This document shows positions 1 to 8,262 of a stretch of DNA of 64,000 nt, in pieces. A program made the position numbers and the translations under genes. The first letter of the stretch is position 1, and each line of letters begins with the position of its first letter. This stretch comes from Haloarcula rubra. GTDB lineage: Archaea; Halobacteriota; Halobacteria; Halobacteriales; Haloarculaceae. The notes beneath the pieces are model-generated. The model saw nothing but the letters and a program-made list of their open reading frames with translations, did not search any database and was not told the origin of the DNA. Location of the stretch: NCBI RefSeq assembly GCF_019599465.1, contig NZ_RKLR01000001.1, forward strand, positions 124,001 through 188,000, given 5' to 3'.

Positions 1-375
1 CGGCGCCTCGCGGACCGGGTCGGCCTGCTCTCGGAGGGACGACTCGTCGCGCTGGACGACCCGGAGACGCTCATCGCCGACCACGGCGGCGACAGCCAAC
101 TGCTCGTCGAGGGGACGTTCGACGAGGGAACGCCGGACGCAATCGACTACCCCGCCCGGACGGCACTCCGGAACGGCACGCTCGTCGTCTACGGCGTGCG
201 CCCGGAGTCCATCGGCAACGTGGTGGACGAACTGGACGCCGCGGGCGTCGGCTACGACAGTCTGACGTGGACGGAACCGGACCTCGAGGCCGTCTACCTC
301 GAACTGACCGGGACGGGGGTCGGGAGCGGCGGGGAACCGCGCGCCGACGAGGTAGCGGCGGGGGGTGCCCGATGA
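1..375 (+). CDS. ABC transporter ATP-binding protein, C-terminal part
   Basis: Partial gene entering from the left edge in frame 1. The first visible residues read RRLADRVGLLSEGRLVALDD, the stretch just after the Walker B/H-loop region of an ABC ATPase, where 'GRLVA.G/D' follows the D- and H-loops. The rest is a family-specific C-terminal tail that ends 'DLEAVYLELTG', as in ABC-2 drug/nodulation-type exporters. Walker A, the signature motif and Walker B lie outside the window. The stop codon overlaps the ATG of the permease by four bases, so the two are translationally coupled subunits of one exporter. The substrate cannot be predicted. Confidence 0.9.
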   Translation, partial: RRLADRVGLLSEGRLVALDDPETLIADHGGDSQLLVEGTFDEGTPDAIDYPARTALRNGTLVVYGVRPESIGNVVDELDAAGVGYDSLTWTEPDLEAVYLELTGTGVGSGGEPRADEVAAGGAR

Positions 376-1112
376 GCCGACTCGGCCGTCTCCGGTCGGA
401 GTCCCGGGCGGCGTCGCTGGCGTTCCTGCGCCGGCGGACCGCCGTCTTCTTCACGTTCTTCTTCCCGCTCATCATCGTCGTCATCTTCGGCGTCCTCGTC
501 CAGACCCGCCCCGGCGGCGGGGGCCTGTTCACCGAACCGCCGGCGTACTACGCGCCGGGGTACCTCGCCGTCGTCGTCCTGTTCACACCGCTCTCCCGAG
601 TGGGGAGCGAAGTCGCGCGACACCGCGACGGCAACCGGTTCGAGAAACTGGCGACGACGCCGCTGACCCGGCCGGAGTGGTTGCTCGCGCAGACGCTCGT
701 CAACGTCGTCATCATCGGCCTCGCAGGCATCGTCCTACTGGGGCTGATGGTGGCGCTGACCGGGGCCCAGATTCGGCCGTCACCGCTGTTGGTCCCGTTC
801 GTCGTCCTCGGCGTGGCGCTGTTCTGCGGCGTCGGCGCGATGCTCGGGAGTCTGGCAGACTCACAGGACGGCGTCATCTCGGCGAGCAACGGCATCGCGA
901 TCCCCCTCCTGTTCCTCTCGGAGACGTTCGTCCCGCCCTCGCTGCTCCCCGGATGGCTCCCGACGTGGCTGTCGCCGCTGACGTACTTCTCGCGCGGCGT
1001 GCGCGCGGCGACGACGGGCACGGGGGATTCACTGCTCCCACTGGCCGTCCTGACAGCGTGTGCCGTCGTCGGGTTCCTCGTCGGTGCGCGTCTGCTCCCG
1101 CGGACCGACTGA
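372..1112 (+). CDS. ABC-2 type transporter permease
   Basis: A 246-aa integral membrane protein with about six predicted hydrophobic segments. The first follows a short basic N-terminus ('FFFPLIIVVIFGVLV'), and there is a large loop before the central helices, the ABC-2 membrane-domain layout. The ATG at 372 is chosen because it overlaps the ATPase stop in an ATGA arrangement; an upstream in-frame extension would run through the ATPase gene. It is the channel-forming partner of the upstream ATPase, probably for export of a drug, lipid or polysaccharide precursor. No substrate is visible from sequence. Confidence 0.92.
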   Translation: MSRLGRLRSESRAASLAFLRRRTAVFFTFFFPLIIVVIFGVLVQTRPGGGGLFTEPPAYYAPGYLAVVVLFTPLSRVGSEVARHRDGNRFEKLATTPLTRPEWLLAQTLVNVVIIGLAGIVLLGLMVALTGAQIRPSPLLVPFVVLGVALFCGVGAMLGSLADSQDGVISASNGIAIPLLFLSETFVPPSLLPGWLPTWLSPLTYFSRGVRAATTGTGDSLLPLAVLTACAVVGFLVGARLLPRTD

Positions 1113-1149
1113 GTGGCCGTTCTGGACCGACGGTGCGGGAGCGGCCGAG

Positions 1150-1373
1150 CGCGTGGCGGCCACCTATGTCAACGTCGAACCGAGCAACGAGTACTTCGAC
1201 ACGGGACCCGAGTTCGACTACGTCGAGAACGCCCCAGTCGACCGGGAGGAAACGGTGGTCGGCTCCGAGGACTACGGCGAGTACCGGAACGTCGAAGTTG
1301 ACGCCACCCAGTACAAGTTCGCGGCGCCAAAGACGGGTTGACGCTGGCACAGTTGCCGTTCACGTCGCTCTAG
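1150..1373 (+). pseudogene. Decayed C-terminal fragment of a GH97/DOMON-type glycosidase
   Basis: No complete gene is present here, but two frames together match the end of the glycosidase that starts at 1534. In frame 1 'VVGSEDYGEYRNV' is followed by 'YKFAAPKTG' and a stop at 1341; the intact gene has 'VVGSEDYGAFRDV' and 'YTFGGAKSG'. Shifting to frame 3 gives 'TLAQLPFTSL' and a stop at 1371-1373, matching 'TLATVPFTPL' at the very end of the intact protein. About 28 residues between these blocks are missing. This is a frameshifted, internally deleted remnant of a paralogous gene, with no credible start of its own. Confidence 0.75.
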
Positions 1374-1533
1374 CGCGGCCGGCGTAGAACCCGGGGCGAC
1401 TCCGGCCGCTCGTCGTCTGTAGCATTATTCGACCTCTAATGTGATTCTCGTGGACGTGAACGGATTATTTAGCGACGCTATATGGTGAACAATCGTTGGA
1501 TTTATGATGTGCGTCTTCGCCTATGCTCGTGGA

Positions 1534-4500
1534 ATGGTTAGTAGACAATCTCAACAATCACTTAACAAACTGGGTCGGCGAGAGTTCCTCGGCGGCGTCG
1601 CGTCGCTGGTGGCGGCGGCGGCGTACACGCAGGACGTTCCGGCGTCGGCGGCGGCACAGGTCACAGGTGGCGACGACAGCGACAGACAGACGGTCACCTC
1701 CCCCGACGGCAGCATCGACGTACGGGTCGACGTGTCTGGTGGGACACCGACCTACAGCGTCGCCTTCGACGGGACGACCTACGTCGAACCGTCGGCGCTG
1801 GGCTTCGACTTCCAGAACCAGGCGACGTTCGGCGTCAGTGACGACGGCAGTAGCGGCGCCGGCATCACGGTCACCGGCAGTGAGCGCGGCACCGAGACGG
1901 AGTCGTGGACCCCCGAGTGGGACCAGTACGACAGCGTCACGGCGGAGTACAGCTATCTCCGCCTCGGCCTCGAGGAGACGGCCGGTCCGGGCCGGTCGGC
2001 GAACCTCGAACTGCGGGTGTTCGACGACGGCCTCGGGTTCCGCGTGGTCTTCGACGACTCCTTTGCGGCGAACAGCGACAAACTCGTCGTCGCCTCGGAG
2101 AACACGCAGTACAACTTCGCCGACGACTACACAGCGTGGTGGATTCGCAACGAGTTCACCAATCCGCGCTTCGAACAGGAGTACCGGGAGTCGAGTCTGA
2201 GCGACGTCGACGCCGGGACCCGGAGCATCCAACCGAACGGCAACACGGTTCGGACCGGCGCGCACACGCCGTTTACTATCAAGGCCGGCGACGACGCCTA
2301 CATGAGCGTCCACGAGGCCGACTTAGACGACTACTCGACGGCTTCTATCGTCCCGGCTACCGACAGTGGCGGGACGGCCTTCACCACGCAACTGGCGCCG
2401 CTCCCGGACAACACCAAAGCGTCGCTGTCGGCCCCCAACGCGACGCCGTGGCGGACCATCCAGTTCGGCCGGAGTCCGGGTGACCTCGTGGAGTCGTCGC
2501 TGATTCCGCTGCTGAACGAGGACCGGAACGACGAGGTGCTGCCGAGCGACGGGTCGGGCGGCGTCGACACGAGTTGGCTGACCCCCCGGACGTACATCGG
2601 CATCTGGTGGACGATGATCGCCGGGAACGCCAACTGGGAGTACAAGACCGACGCCGAGATATCGAACAGCGGCAACGACCCGGCCGGGTACATCCACGGT
2701 GCGCGCACCGAGCGGATGAAGCGGTACATGCACTTCGCCAGCCAGAACGGCATCGACAGTGTGCTGGTGGAAGGGTGGAACGAGGGCTGGGACACCTACC
2801 CCGGCGACGGGTCGGGACTGGAGATGGGCGTCGACGATTCGTATCCGGACTTCGACGTGCCGGAAGTGACCGACTACGGGGCGAACCTCTCGTCGTCGGT
2901 GGAGATGACCATCCACAACGAGACGGCCGGCAACATCCCGAACTACGAGGACGAGATACTGGACGACGACGTCTTCGACGGCTACGAGAGCGCCGGCATC
3001 CGCTCCATCAAGAACGGCTACGTCTCGGACCCCGGCCTCGGCTTCGAGGGTGACGGGACGACAGCGACACACAACCAGCACTGCCAACTCGCGGTCAACC
3101 ACCACCGGACCGTCATCCGGGAAGCGGCGGGCGAGCGCCAACTGCTGGAGATTCACGAGGGTATCAAGCCCACCGGTGAGCGCCGGACCTACCCGAACGT
3201 CGCCGCCCGCGAAGTCGTCAAGGCACAGGAGTACGACGGGTTCGGTGCCCTCGGGTCGAGCGTCGGCCGCGAGCACCACGTCACCCTCCCGTACACGCGG
3301 ATGCTCGCCGGCCCGACCAGTTTCCAGCCCGGCATCTTCGACATCACGTTCAACGACGACACCGGCGGCCAGATTCAGACGACGCGAGCGAAGCAACTCG
3401 CGATGTATCCCACGTACAACGCGGGTATCCAGATGGCCGCCGACCGGATCGAGGCCTACATCGACGACGAACTCGGCGTCGGCGAGTTCGTACAGGCGGC
3501 CGCGGGCACCCTGAGCGAGGGGACCATCACGGCCGACGACTGGCGGGACGCCTTCGGGACCAACTACGTTCCGCTGGACCCCAACCGCGAACCGTCGGGC
3601 GCGTCGGTGTCGTTCACCGTCACCGACGTTCCGGCTGCCGGCACCTACACGCTGCATCTCCGCTACGCCAGCGACGGCGAGGAGAACGCCGGCCGCGTCG
3701 TCGACAACGGCAACCCGCAGTTCACGCTCGGCGTGAACGGCACCACGCAGACGGTCGAACCCTCGTTCACGGAGTACTGGGACGACTGGCAGGTGCACGC
3801 CGTCGACGTGGACCTCGACGAAGGCGACAACACGGTCAGCCTCGGTATCGAGTACAGCGTCGACTCGGAGGGGAACTTCGAGAGCGGCGACGTCGGTGGG
3901 TTGAACGTCAACACGGTCGGTGTCACCGAACGGGGAGCGAGCGCCCCGTTCCCGGCCGAGTACACCGACCTCGACGAGAGCCACGTCGCGAACGAGAACG
4001 TCGCCGCCGAACCCGAGTTCGCGTTCGTCGAAGACGTGCCCGCCGGCGGCTGGGACGACACCGTCGCCGTCGCCGGCGAAATCGGCGACTACTCGGTGAC
4101 TGCTCGGCGCGAGGGCGAGACGTGGTACCTCGGTGCGATGTCCGACGACGGCGGGCGCGCAGTCGACGTCCCCCTCGACTTCCTCAACGAAGGGACGGCC
4201 AACGGCCGTAGCAACTCCAACGGCAAGGATCCACAGGGCCGGAAGTACGTCGCCGAAATCTACTCCGACGGCGCCCGTGCGGACGTAGACGCCGACCCGA
4301 CGTACGTCCGCATCGACGAGGCCGTCGTCGACCCGAGCACGACCTTCCTCGCGTCGATGGCCCGGGGCGGCGGGACGGCGGTCAAACTCCGTCCCGCGAA
4401 GGGGCGAGAGATCAACCGCCTCACCGAGTACGAACGGCCGGAACAGGACCTCACGTTCGCCATCGAGGACAGCGCGTCGCTCGACGACCAGTTCATCACT

Positions 4501-5391
4501 GCGATGGGGTCCAACGACAGCGAGTTCGTCGGCGGGCGGACAGTCGAGATACTCGTCGACGGCGACGTGGTGTCGACGGAGAACGTCCGTCTGGAACCGG
4601 GTGCGACCGACGAGACGTTCCATTTCGGCTACACCATCTCCTCGCGGGGCACCTACGACGTAGCGCTCCGTGACCCCGACGACGGTGACATCCTCGCCGA
4701 ACAGACCGTAGAGATTCGGCCCGGCGAACTCGTCGCCTCGTTCACCGACCCGAGCGGCGACGACTACGGGCCGGGCGGGTACGTCTACCCGACCAACGGC
4801 GCGTTCCAGGCCGGCGCGTTCGACCTCCGATCGTTCAGCGTCTACGAGGACGACTCGGCGTACCTGTTCTCGTTCGAGGTGGGGAACCTCTACGACGCCT
4901 TCGGCGGGGACTTCTCGCCGCACTACTTCGTCCTGTACCTCAGCGACCCGTCCCGTGAGGGCGGCCGGACGACCGAACTGGGGGACCTGAACGTCACCGC
5001 GAACTTCGGCAGCGAGTGGGACTACCGCGTCGCGGCCAGCGGGTTCGGTGGTGGTGTCGTCGACGCCACCGGTACCCAGACCGGGTCGCCCCGGAAACTG
5101 GTCGACTTCGACCGCAACTCGGTCATCCTCTCAGTCGACAAGAGCGCGCTGGGCGGTATCGACATCTCTTCGGTGTCCGTCGCACCGGTCGTCGGGTCCG
5201 AGGACTACGGAGCCTTCCGCGACGTGCAGGAAGAAGTCGGAGGATACACCTTCGGCGGCGCGAAGAGCGGGGCTGTCGACAACGCGACCAGTATCATCGA
5301 CTGCCTGACCCCGGAGGGCGTCGACCAGAGCGAGGCGCTCGACTACGACTCGGAGACGTTGGCCACGGTGCCGTTCACACCCCTACAGTAG
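1534..5391 (+). CDS. Tat-exported family GH97 glycoside hydrolase, multidomain
   Basis: A 1285-aa secreted enzyme. The chosen ATG (1534) gives a twin-arginine signal (LGRREFLGG, then an alanine-rich stretch to about residue 40); an in-frame ATG at 1504 would add ten residues. Domains in order: GH97 N-terminal beta-sandwich (about 55-300, with 'WWIRNEF' and 'HTPFTIK'), catalytic barrel (about 330-640, 'WLTPRTYIGIWWTM', 'VLVEGWNEGWD', 'EIHEGIKPTG.RRTYPN'), an inserted carbohydrate-binding-like beta-sandwich (about 680-800), the GH97 C-terminal domain (about 820-960), an Ig-like segment (about 975-1065) and a glucodextranase/DOMON-like C-terminus (about 1067-1285). The Glu after His in 'IHEGIKPTG' fits, from memory, the inverting SusB-like branch, whereas the retaining branch has Gly there. 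Probable substrate: alpha-glucan or alpha-galactoside oligosaccharides; which one is unknown. Confidence 0.9.
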   Translation: MVSRQSQQSLNKLGRREFLGGVASLVAAAAYTQDVPASAAAQVTGGDDSDRQTVTSPDGSIDVRVDVSGGTPTYSVAFDGTTYVEPSALGFDFQNQATFGVSDDGSSGAGITVTGSERGTETESWTPEWDQYDSVTAEYSYLRLGLEETAGPGRSANLELRVFDDGLGFRVVFDDSFAANSDKLVVASENTQYNFADDYTAWWIRNEFTNPRFEQEYRESSLSDVDAGTRSIQPNGNTVRTGAHTPFTIKAGDDAYMSVHEADLDDYSTASIVPATDSGGTAFTTQLAPLPDNTKASLSAPNATPWRTIQFGRSPGDLVESSLIPLLNEDRNDEVLPSDGSGGVDTSWLTPRTYIGIWWTMIAGNANWEYKTDAEISNSGNDPAGYIHGARTERMKRYMHFASQNGIDSVLVEGWNEGWDTYPGDGSGLEMGVDDSYPDFDVPEVTDYGANLSSSVEMTIHNETAGNIPNYEDEILDDDVFDGYESAGIRSIKNGYVSDPGLGFEGDGTTATHNQHCQLAVNHHRTVIREAAGERQLLEIHEGIKPTGERRTYPNVAAREVVKAQEYDGFGALGSSVGREHHVTLPYTRMLAGPTSFQPGIFDITFNDDTGGQIQTTRAKQLAMYPTYNAGIQMAADRIEAYIDDELGVGEFVQAAAGTLSEGTITADDWRDAFGTNYVPLDPNREPSGASVSFTVTDVPAAGTYTLHLRYASDGEENAGRVVDNGNPQFTLGVNGTTQTVEPSFTEYWDDWQVHAVDVDLDEGDNTVSLGIEYSVDSEGNFESGDVGGLNVNTVGVTERGASAPFPAEYTDLDESHVANENVAAEPEFAFVEDVPAGGWDDTVAVAGEIGDYSVTARREGETWYLGAMSDDGGRAVDVPLDFLNEGTANGRSNSNGKDPQGRKYVAEIYSDGARADVDADPTYVRIDEAVVDPSTTFLASMARGGGTAVKLRPAKGREINRLTEYERPEQDLTFAIEDSASLDDQFITAMGSNDSEFVGGRTVEILVDGDVVSTENVRLEPGATDETFHFGYTISSRGTYDVALRDPDDGDILAEQTVEIRPGELVASFTDPSGDDYGPGGYVYPTNGAFQAGAFDLRSFSVYEDDSAYLFSFEVGNLYDAFGGDFSPHYFVLYLSDPSREGGRTTELGDLNVTANFGSEWDYRVAASGFGGGVVDATGTQTGSPRKLVDFDRNSVILSVDKSALGGIDISSVSVAPVVGSEDYGAFRDVQEEVGGYTFGGAKSGAVDNATSIIDCLTPEGVDQSEALDYDSETLATVPFTPLQ

Positions 5392-5427
5392 CGGGGGAAA
5401 CGACTGGAGAATCGACCTTCGAGACGC

Positions 5428-5436
5428 TATTTTTCG
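5428..5436 (+). terminator. T-run after the GH97 gene
   Basis: About 37 bases after the GH97 stop, a run of five T (within 'ctatttttcgg') precedes the 3' end of the convergent DUF420 gene. Archaeal transcripts commonly end at such U-tracts without a hairpin. This is the only T-run in the gap. Confidence 0.4.
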
Positions 5437-5437
5437 G

Positions 5438-6079
5438 TTACTCGCGGAGAGTTGCGAGTTGCGGCCCAGCCACGGCCAGCAGCAGTGCTGCCTCGCCGCC
5501 ACGGGGCACCCAGCCGTAGATGTGGTTCAACATTACGTAGGTGACGAGGCCCAGAAAGAGGCTCAGACCCCACGCGGCGACGGCGAGGCGGCCGACCCGG
5601 GCGTGGGCCGTCTCGCGGAGTTCCGCGACGGAGTGCGAGAGTCCGAGGACCACGGCGTGGACCACGACGGGGACGGAGACGGCCGACAGGAGGATGTGGA
5701 TAGCCAGCATCACGAGATAGGCCCAGTACACCGGCCCTTCGACCAGAATCGACTTCTCGAAGCCGCCACCCACCTTCAGGAGGTACATGACGAGGAACGC
5801 GAGGATGAGGCCGAAGGCCGTCAGCATCGCGGCCCGGTGCTTGCGAACCTGGTCGGTCTTGATGAAGTAGACGCCGACGACGATGGCGGTCAGTGCAGCG
5901 GCGTTGACCACCGCGATGGCGTCCGAGAGGAGGATGACTGTCTCGTTGCTTATCGAGGGAAAGGGGAGCAGGCCCCCGAACGTCCCGAGGACGAGTGCGT
6001 AGCCGACGACGGAGGCGACAGCGGTGACGAGTCTCGGCGACGCACGAGCGCGCGACTGGAGTCTGTCTGCGACGGCCAT
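5438..6079 (-). CDS. DUF420 family membrane protein
   Basis: A 213-aa protein with about six hydrophobic segments and the DUF420 signature ('FIKTDQVRKHRAAMLTAF', 'AIHILLSA', and a C-terminal 'G.VTYVMLNHIYG'). DUF420 proteins are small haem-copper-oxidase-associated membrane proteins; the bacterial relative CtaM is needed for maturation of aa3-type cytochrome oxidase. The conserved histidines within helices fit metal or haem handling. No oxidase genes lie nearby, so a role in respiratory-chain assembly rests on family membership only. It converges with the GH97 gene. Confidence 0.85.
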   Translation of the reverse strand: MAVADRLQSRARASPRLVTAVASVVGYALVLGTFGGLLPFPSISNETVILLSDAIAVVNAAALTAIVVGVYFIKTDQVRKHRAAMLTAFGLILAFLVMYLLKVGGGFEKSILVEGPVYWAYLVMLAIHILLSAVSVPVVVHAVVLGLSHSVAELRETAHARVGRLAVAAWGLSLFLGLVTYVMLNHIYGWVPRGGEAALLLAVAGPQLATLRE

Positions 6080-6155
6080 ACTGATACGTAGGAAGCGAGT
6101 GGTTTCTGTGTTCTGAAAGCCTGCGCCAAAACTGTCGTCTATCGGGCCGACGCCG

Positions 6156-7370
6156 TCAGGCGAAGGTCCGCGAGACGTCTTCGTCTTCGGTCTCTTCCTG
6201 CTGAATCTTCTCCCACGCGTCGAGGAAGTCGTCCATCGCGACCTCGGTGCGGTCGTCGCGGATGGCGAACATCCCGGCCTCGGTACAGATGGCCTTCACG
6301 TCGGCACCGGAGGCCTCCTCGACGTCCTCGGCGAGGGCCTCGAAGTCGACGTCGTCGGCGACGTTCATCCCGCGGGTGTGAATCTCGAATATCTGCTTGC
6401 GGCCCTCGAAGTCGGGTTTCGGAACCTCGATGAGGCGGTCGAACCGGCCGGGCCGGAGGATGGCGCGGTCGAGCATGTCGAAGCGGTTGGTCGCGGCGAT
6501 GATGCGAATCTCGCCACGGTCGTCGAAGCCGTCCATCTCCGAGAGCAACTGCATCATCGTCCGCTGGACTTCGGCGTCGCCGCTGGTCTTCGACTCCGTG
6601 CGTTTGGCCGCGATGGCGTCTATCTCGTCGATGAAGACGACCGCCGGTTCCTCCTGCCGGGCGAGTTCGAACAGGTCACGGACGAGTTTCGCGCCCTCGC
6701 CGATGAACTTGTGGACGAGTTCGGACCCGGCCATCTTGATGAACGTCGCGTCGGTCTCGTTGGCGACGGCCTTCGCCAGCATCGTCTTGCCCGTCCCCGG
6801 TGGGCCGTGGAGGAGGACGCCGCTCGGCGGGTCGATGCCCACGTCCTCGAACATCTCGGGGCTGGTGAGCGGCATCTCGACCGTCTCGCGGACCTCTTCC
6901 ATCTGTTCCTGGATGCCACCGATGTCGGCGAACGTGACGTCCGGCGACTGGTCGACCTGCATCACGCGGGCACGCACGTCGGTCTCGTTGTCGAGTTGCT
7001 TGACGATAGAGAGAGAGTTGTTGACGGCGACGCGGTCGTCGGGTTCGAGGCCATCGCGCATCTCGTCGGTGACCTCGGTGAGCGCCTCCTGGTTGTTGCC
7101 GTGCTGTTTGATGATGACGCCGTCGTCGCTGAGTTCCTGCACCGTGGCGACGAACAGTGGCGACTGCTTGAGCTTCTTGTTCTCGTGGGTCAGCCGTTCG
7201 AGTTTCTGCTGGTACTTGTTGTTCTCCGCGTTGGCGTCCAGCAGTTTGTCGCGCATCTCCTCGTTCTGTGCTTCGAGCACCTCGAGCCGCTCCTGCAACG
7301 CCTCGATCTTCTTCTGCTGTGAGGCGTCCTCGTCGTAGGGCAGGTCGACCTCGTCGACGGTGTCGGTCAT
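6156..7370 (-). CDS. pan: Proteasome-activating nucleotidase (PAN), AAA+ ATPase
   Basis: A 404-aa hexameric unfoldase that feeds substrates to the 20S proteasome. Order: acidic N-terminal coiled coil (about 15-65, heptads rich in E/K/L), an OB-like domain (about 70-140), then the AAA+ module with Walker A 'GPPGTGKTMLAKA', Walker B 'VVFIDEIDAI', and 'RPGRFDRLIEVPKP'. The ATG at 7370 is preferred over a longer frame because it gives the usual PAN N-terminus and has a CATAATGA box 27 bp upstream. The C-terminus reads 'VSRTFA'; the docking motif of PAN is normally hydrophobic-Tyr-any, so here it is degenerate (Phe for Tyr). Confidence 0.97.
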   Translation of the reverse strand: MTDTVDEVDLPYDEDASQQKKIEALQERLEVLEAQNEEMRDKLLDANAENNKYQQKLERLTHENKKLKQSPLFVATVQELSDDGVIIKQHGNNQEALTEVTDEMRDGLEPDDRVAVNNSLSIVKQLDNETDVRARVMQVDQSPDVTFADIGGIQEQMEEVRETVEMPLTSPEMFEDVGIDPPSGVLLHGPPGTGKTMLAKAVANETDATFIKMAGSELVHKFIGEGAKLVRDLFELARQEEPAVVFIDEIDAIAAKRTESKTSGDAEVQRTMMQLLSEMDGFDDRGEIRIIAATNRFDMLDRAILRPGRFDRLIEVPKPDFEGRKQIFEIHTRGMNVADDVDFEALAEDVEEASGADVKAICTEAGMFAIRDDRTEVAMDDFLDAWEKIQQEETEDEDVSRTFA

Positions 7371-7392
7371 TACGCCACTCCTAGTAGGTGAA

Positions 7393-7400
7393 TCATTATG
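7393..7400 (-). promoter_or_regulatory. TATA-like box of pan
   Basis: Read on the minus strand, CATAATGA is centred about 27 bp before the pan ATG, the spacing expected for a leaderless or near-leaderless haloarchaeal transcript. The divergent flavoprotein gene begins 150 bp away. Confidence 0.5.
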
Positions 7401-7523
7401 AGGCTTCGGGTAGTGCCAGCATTCGATTCGGGACATAGAGGGGTCGTACCTCTGGTTCTCGGCACGCGAGCACAGTCGCAACGAACCGGCAGGTTTCTGT
7501 TGCGGGCCCGGCAACCGCCGCGT

Positions 7524-8261
7524 ATGTCCGACGAACCTGACTCAGTCGTCGTGGTCGGCGGCGGCGTCGCCGGCCTCTCGGCGGCGATATACACGGCACG
7601 AGCCGGTATCTCGACGCGAATCGTCTCGACGGGCGAGTCCATCCTGAACCGGAACGCGCATCTGGAGAACTACCCCGGCTTCCCGGCGGGCGTCAACCCG
7701 CGGCTCCTGCTGGAACTCATCCGCGCACAGACGCGGCGAGCGGGGGCGTGGTTCGTGGACGGACGGGTCCAGCGCGTCACGGAGACAGACGACGGCTTCG
7801 AGACGACTGTCGAGAACGGGGAGACGTTCGAGTCCGACTACGTTATCGCGGCCTCGTGGGCCGACGCGACGTACCTCGACGGCCTCGACGTCGACGTCGT
7901 GGACCGCGGGACAAAAGAGTTCATCGGCGTCGACGACTGTGGCCGGACCGCCGTCGACGGCCTCTACGCGGCCGGCCGACTGGCCGAGCAACACCACCAG
8001 ACCATCGTCGCCGCCGGGCACGGCGCACAGGTGGGGCTGACGCTCGTCGAGGACAGCGACGTGGACTTCTACCACGACTGGACCGCGCCGGAAGGGTACT
8101 TCACCGACCGGGACCGCGAGGTGCCACCGGGCTGTGAGGAGATAGGCGAAGAAGAGCGAAAGCGCCGGGAACAGGAGTCACTGGAGATGATGCAGCGCTA
8201 CTTCGAGGAACCGATGCCGGGCGAACCCACGATGCACCCCAGCGTCGCGGACGAGGAGTGA
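7524..8261 (+). CDS. Short thioredoxin-reductase-like FAD-binding protein
   Basis: A 245-aa flavoprotein of the TrxR/pyridine nucleotide-disulfide oxidoreductase superfamily. The dinucleotide-binding motif 'VVVVGGGVAGLSAAIYTARAG' lies at residues about 9-29, 'LENYPGFP' is the TrxR-like FAD loop, and 'GLYAAGRLAE..HQTIVAAGHGAQVG' is the second FAD motif. Relative to thioredoxin reductase (about 310-340 aa) it lacks the central NADPH-binding domain and the redox CxxC. The tail is Glu/Arg-rich with a predicted helix. The start fits the divergent promoter region with pan. Reductase activity on thioredoxin is unlikely; the electron donor and partner are unknown. Confidence 0.85.
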   Translation: MSDEPDSVVVVGGGVAGLSAAIYTARAGISTRIVSTGESILNRNAHLENYPGFPAGVNPRLLLELIRAQTRRAGAWFVDGRVQRVTETDDGFETTVENGETFESDYVIAASWADATYLDGLDVDVVDRGTKEFIGVDDCGRTAVDGLYAAGRLAEQHHQTIVAAGHGAQVGLTLVEDSDVDFYHDWTAPEGYFTDRDREVPPGCEEIGEEERKRREQESLEMMQRYFEEPMPGEPTMHPSVADEE

Positions 8262-8262
8262 G

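Noticed and set aside
2323-4923. 866-codon open frame on the minus strand inside the GH97 gene
   Set aside because: Antisense shadow; the plus frame encodes clear GH97 motifs, and high GC leaves few stops on the other strand.
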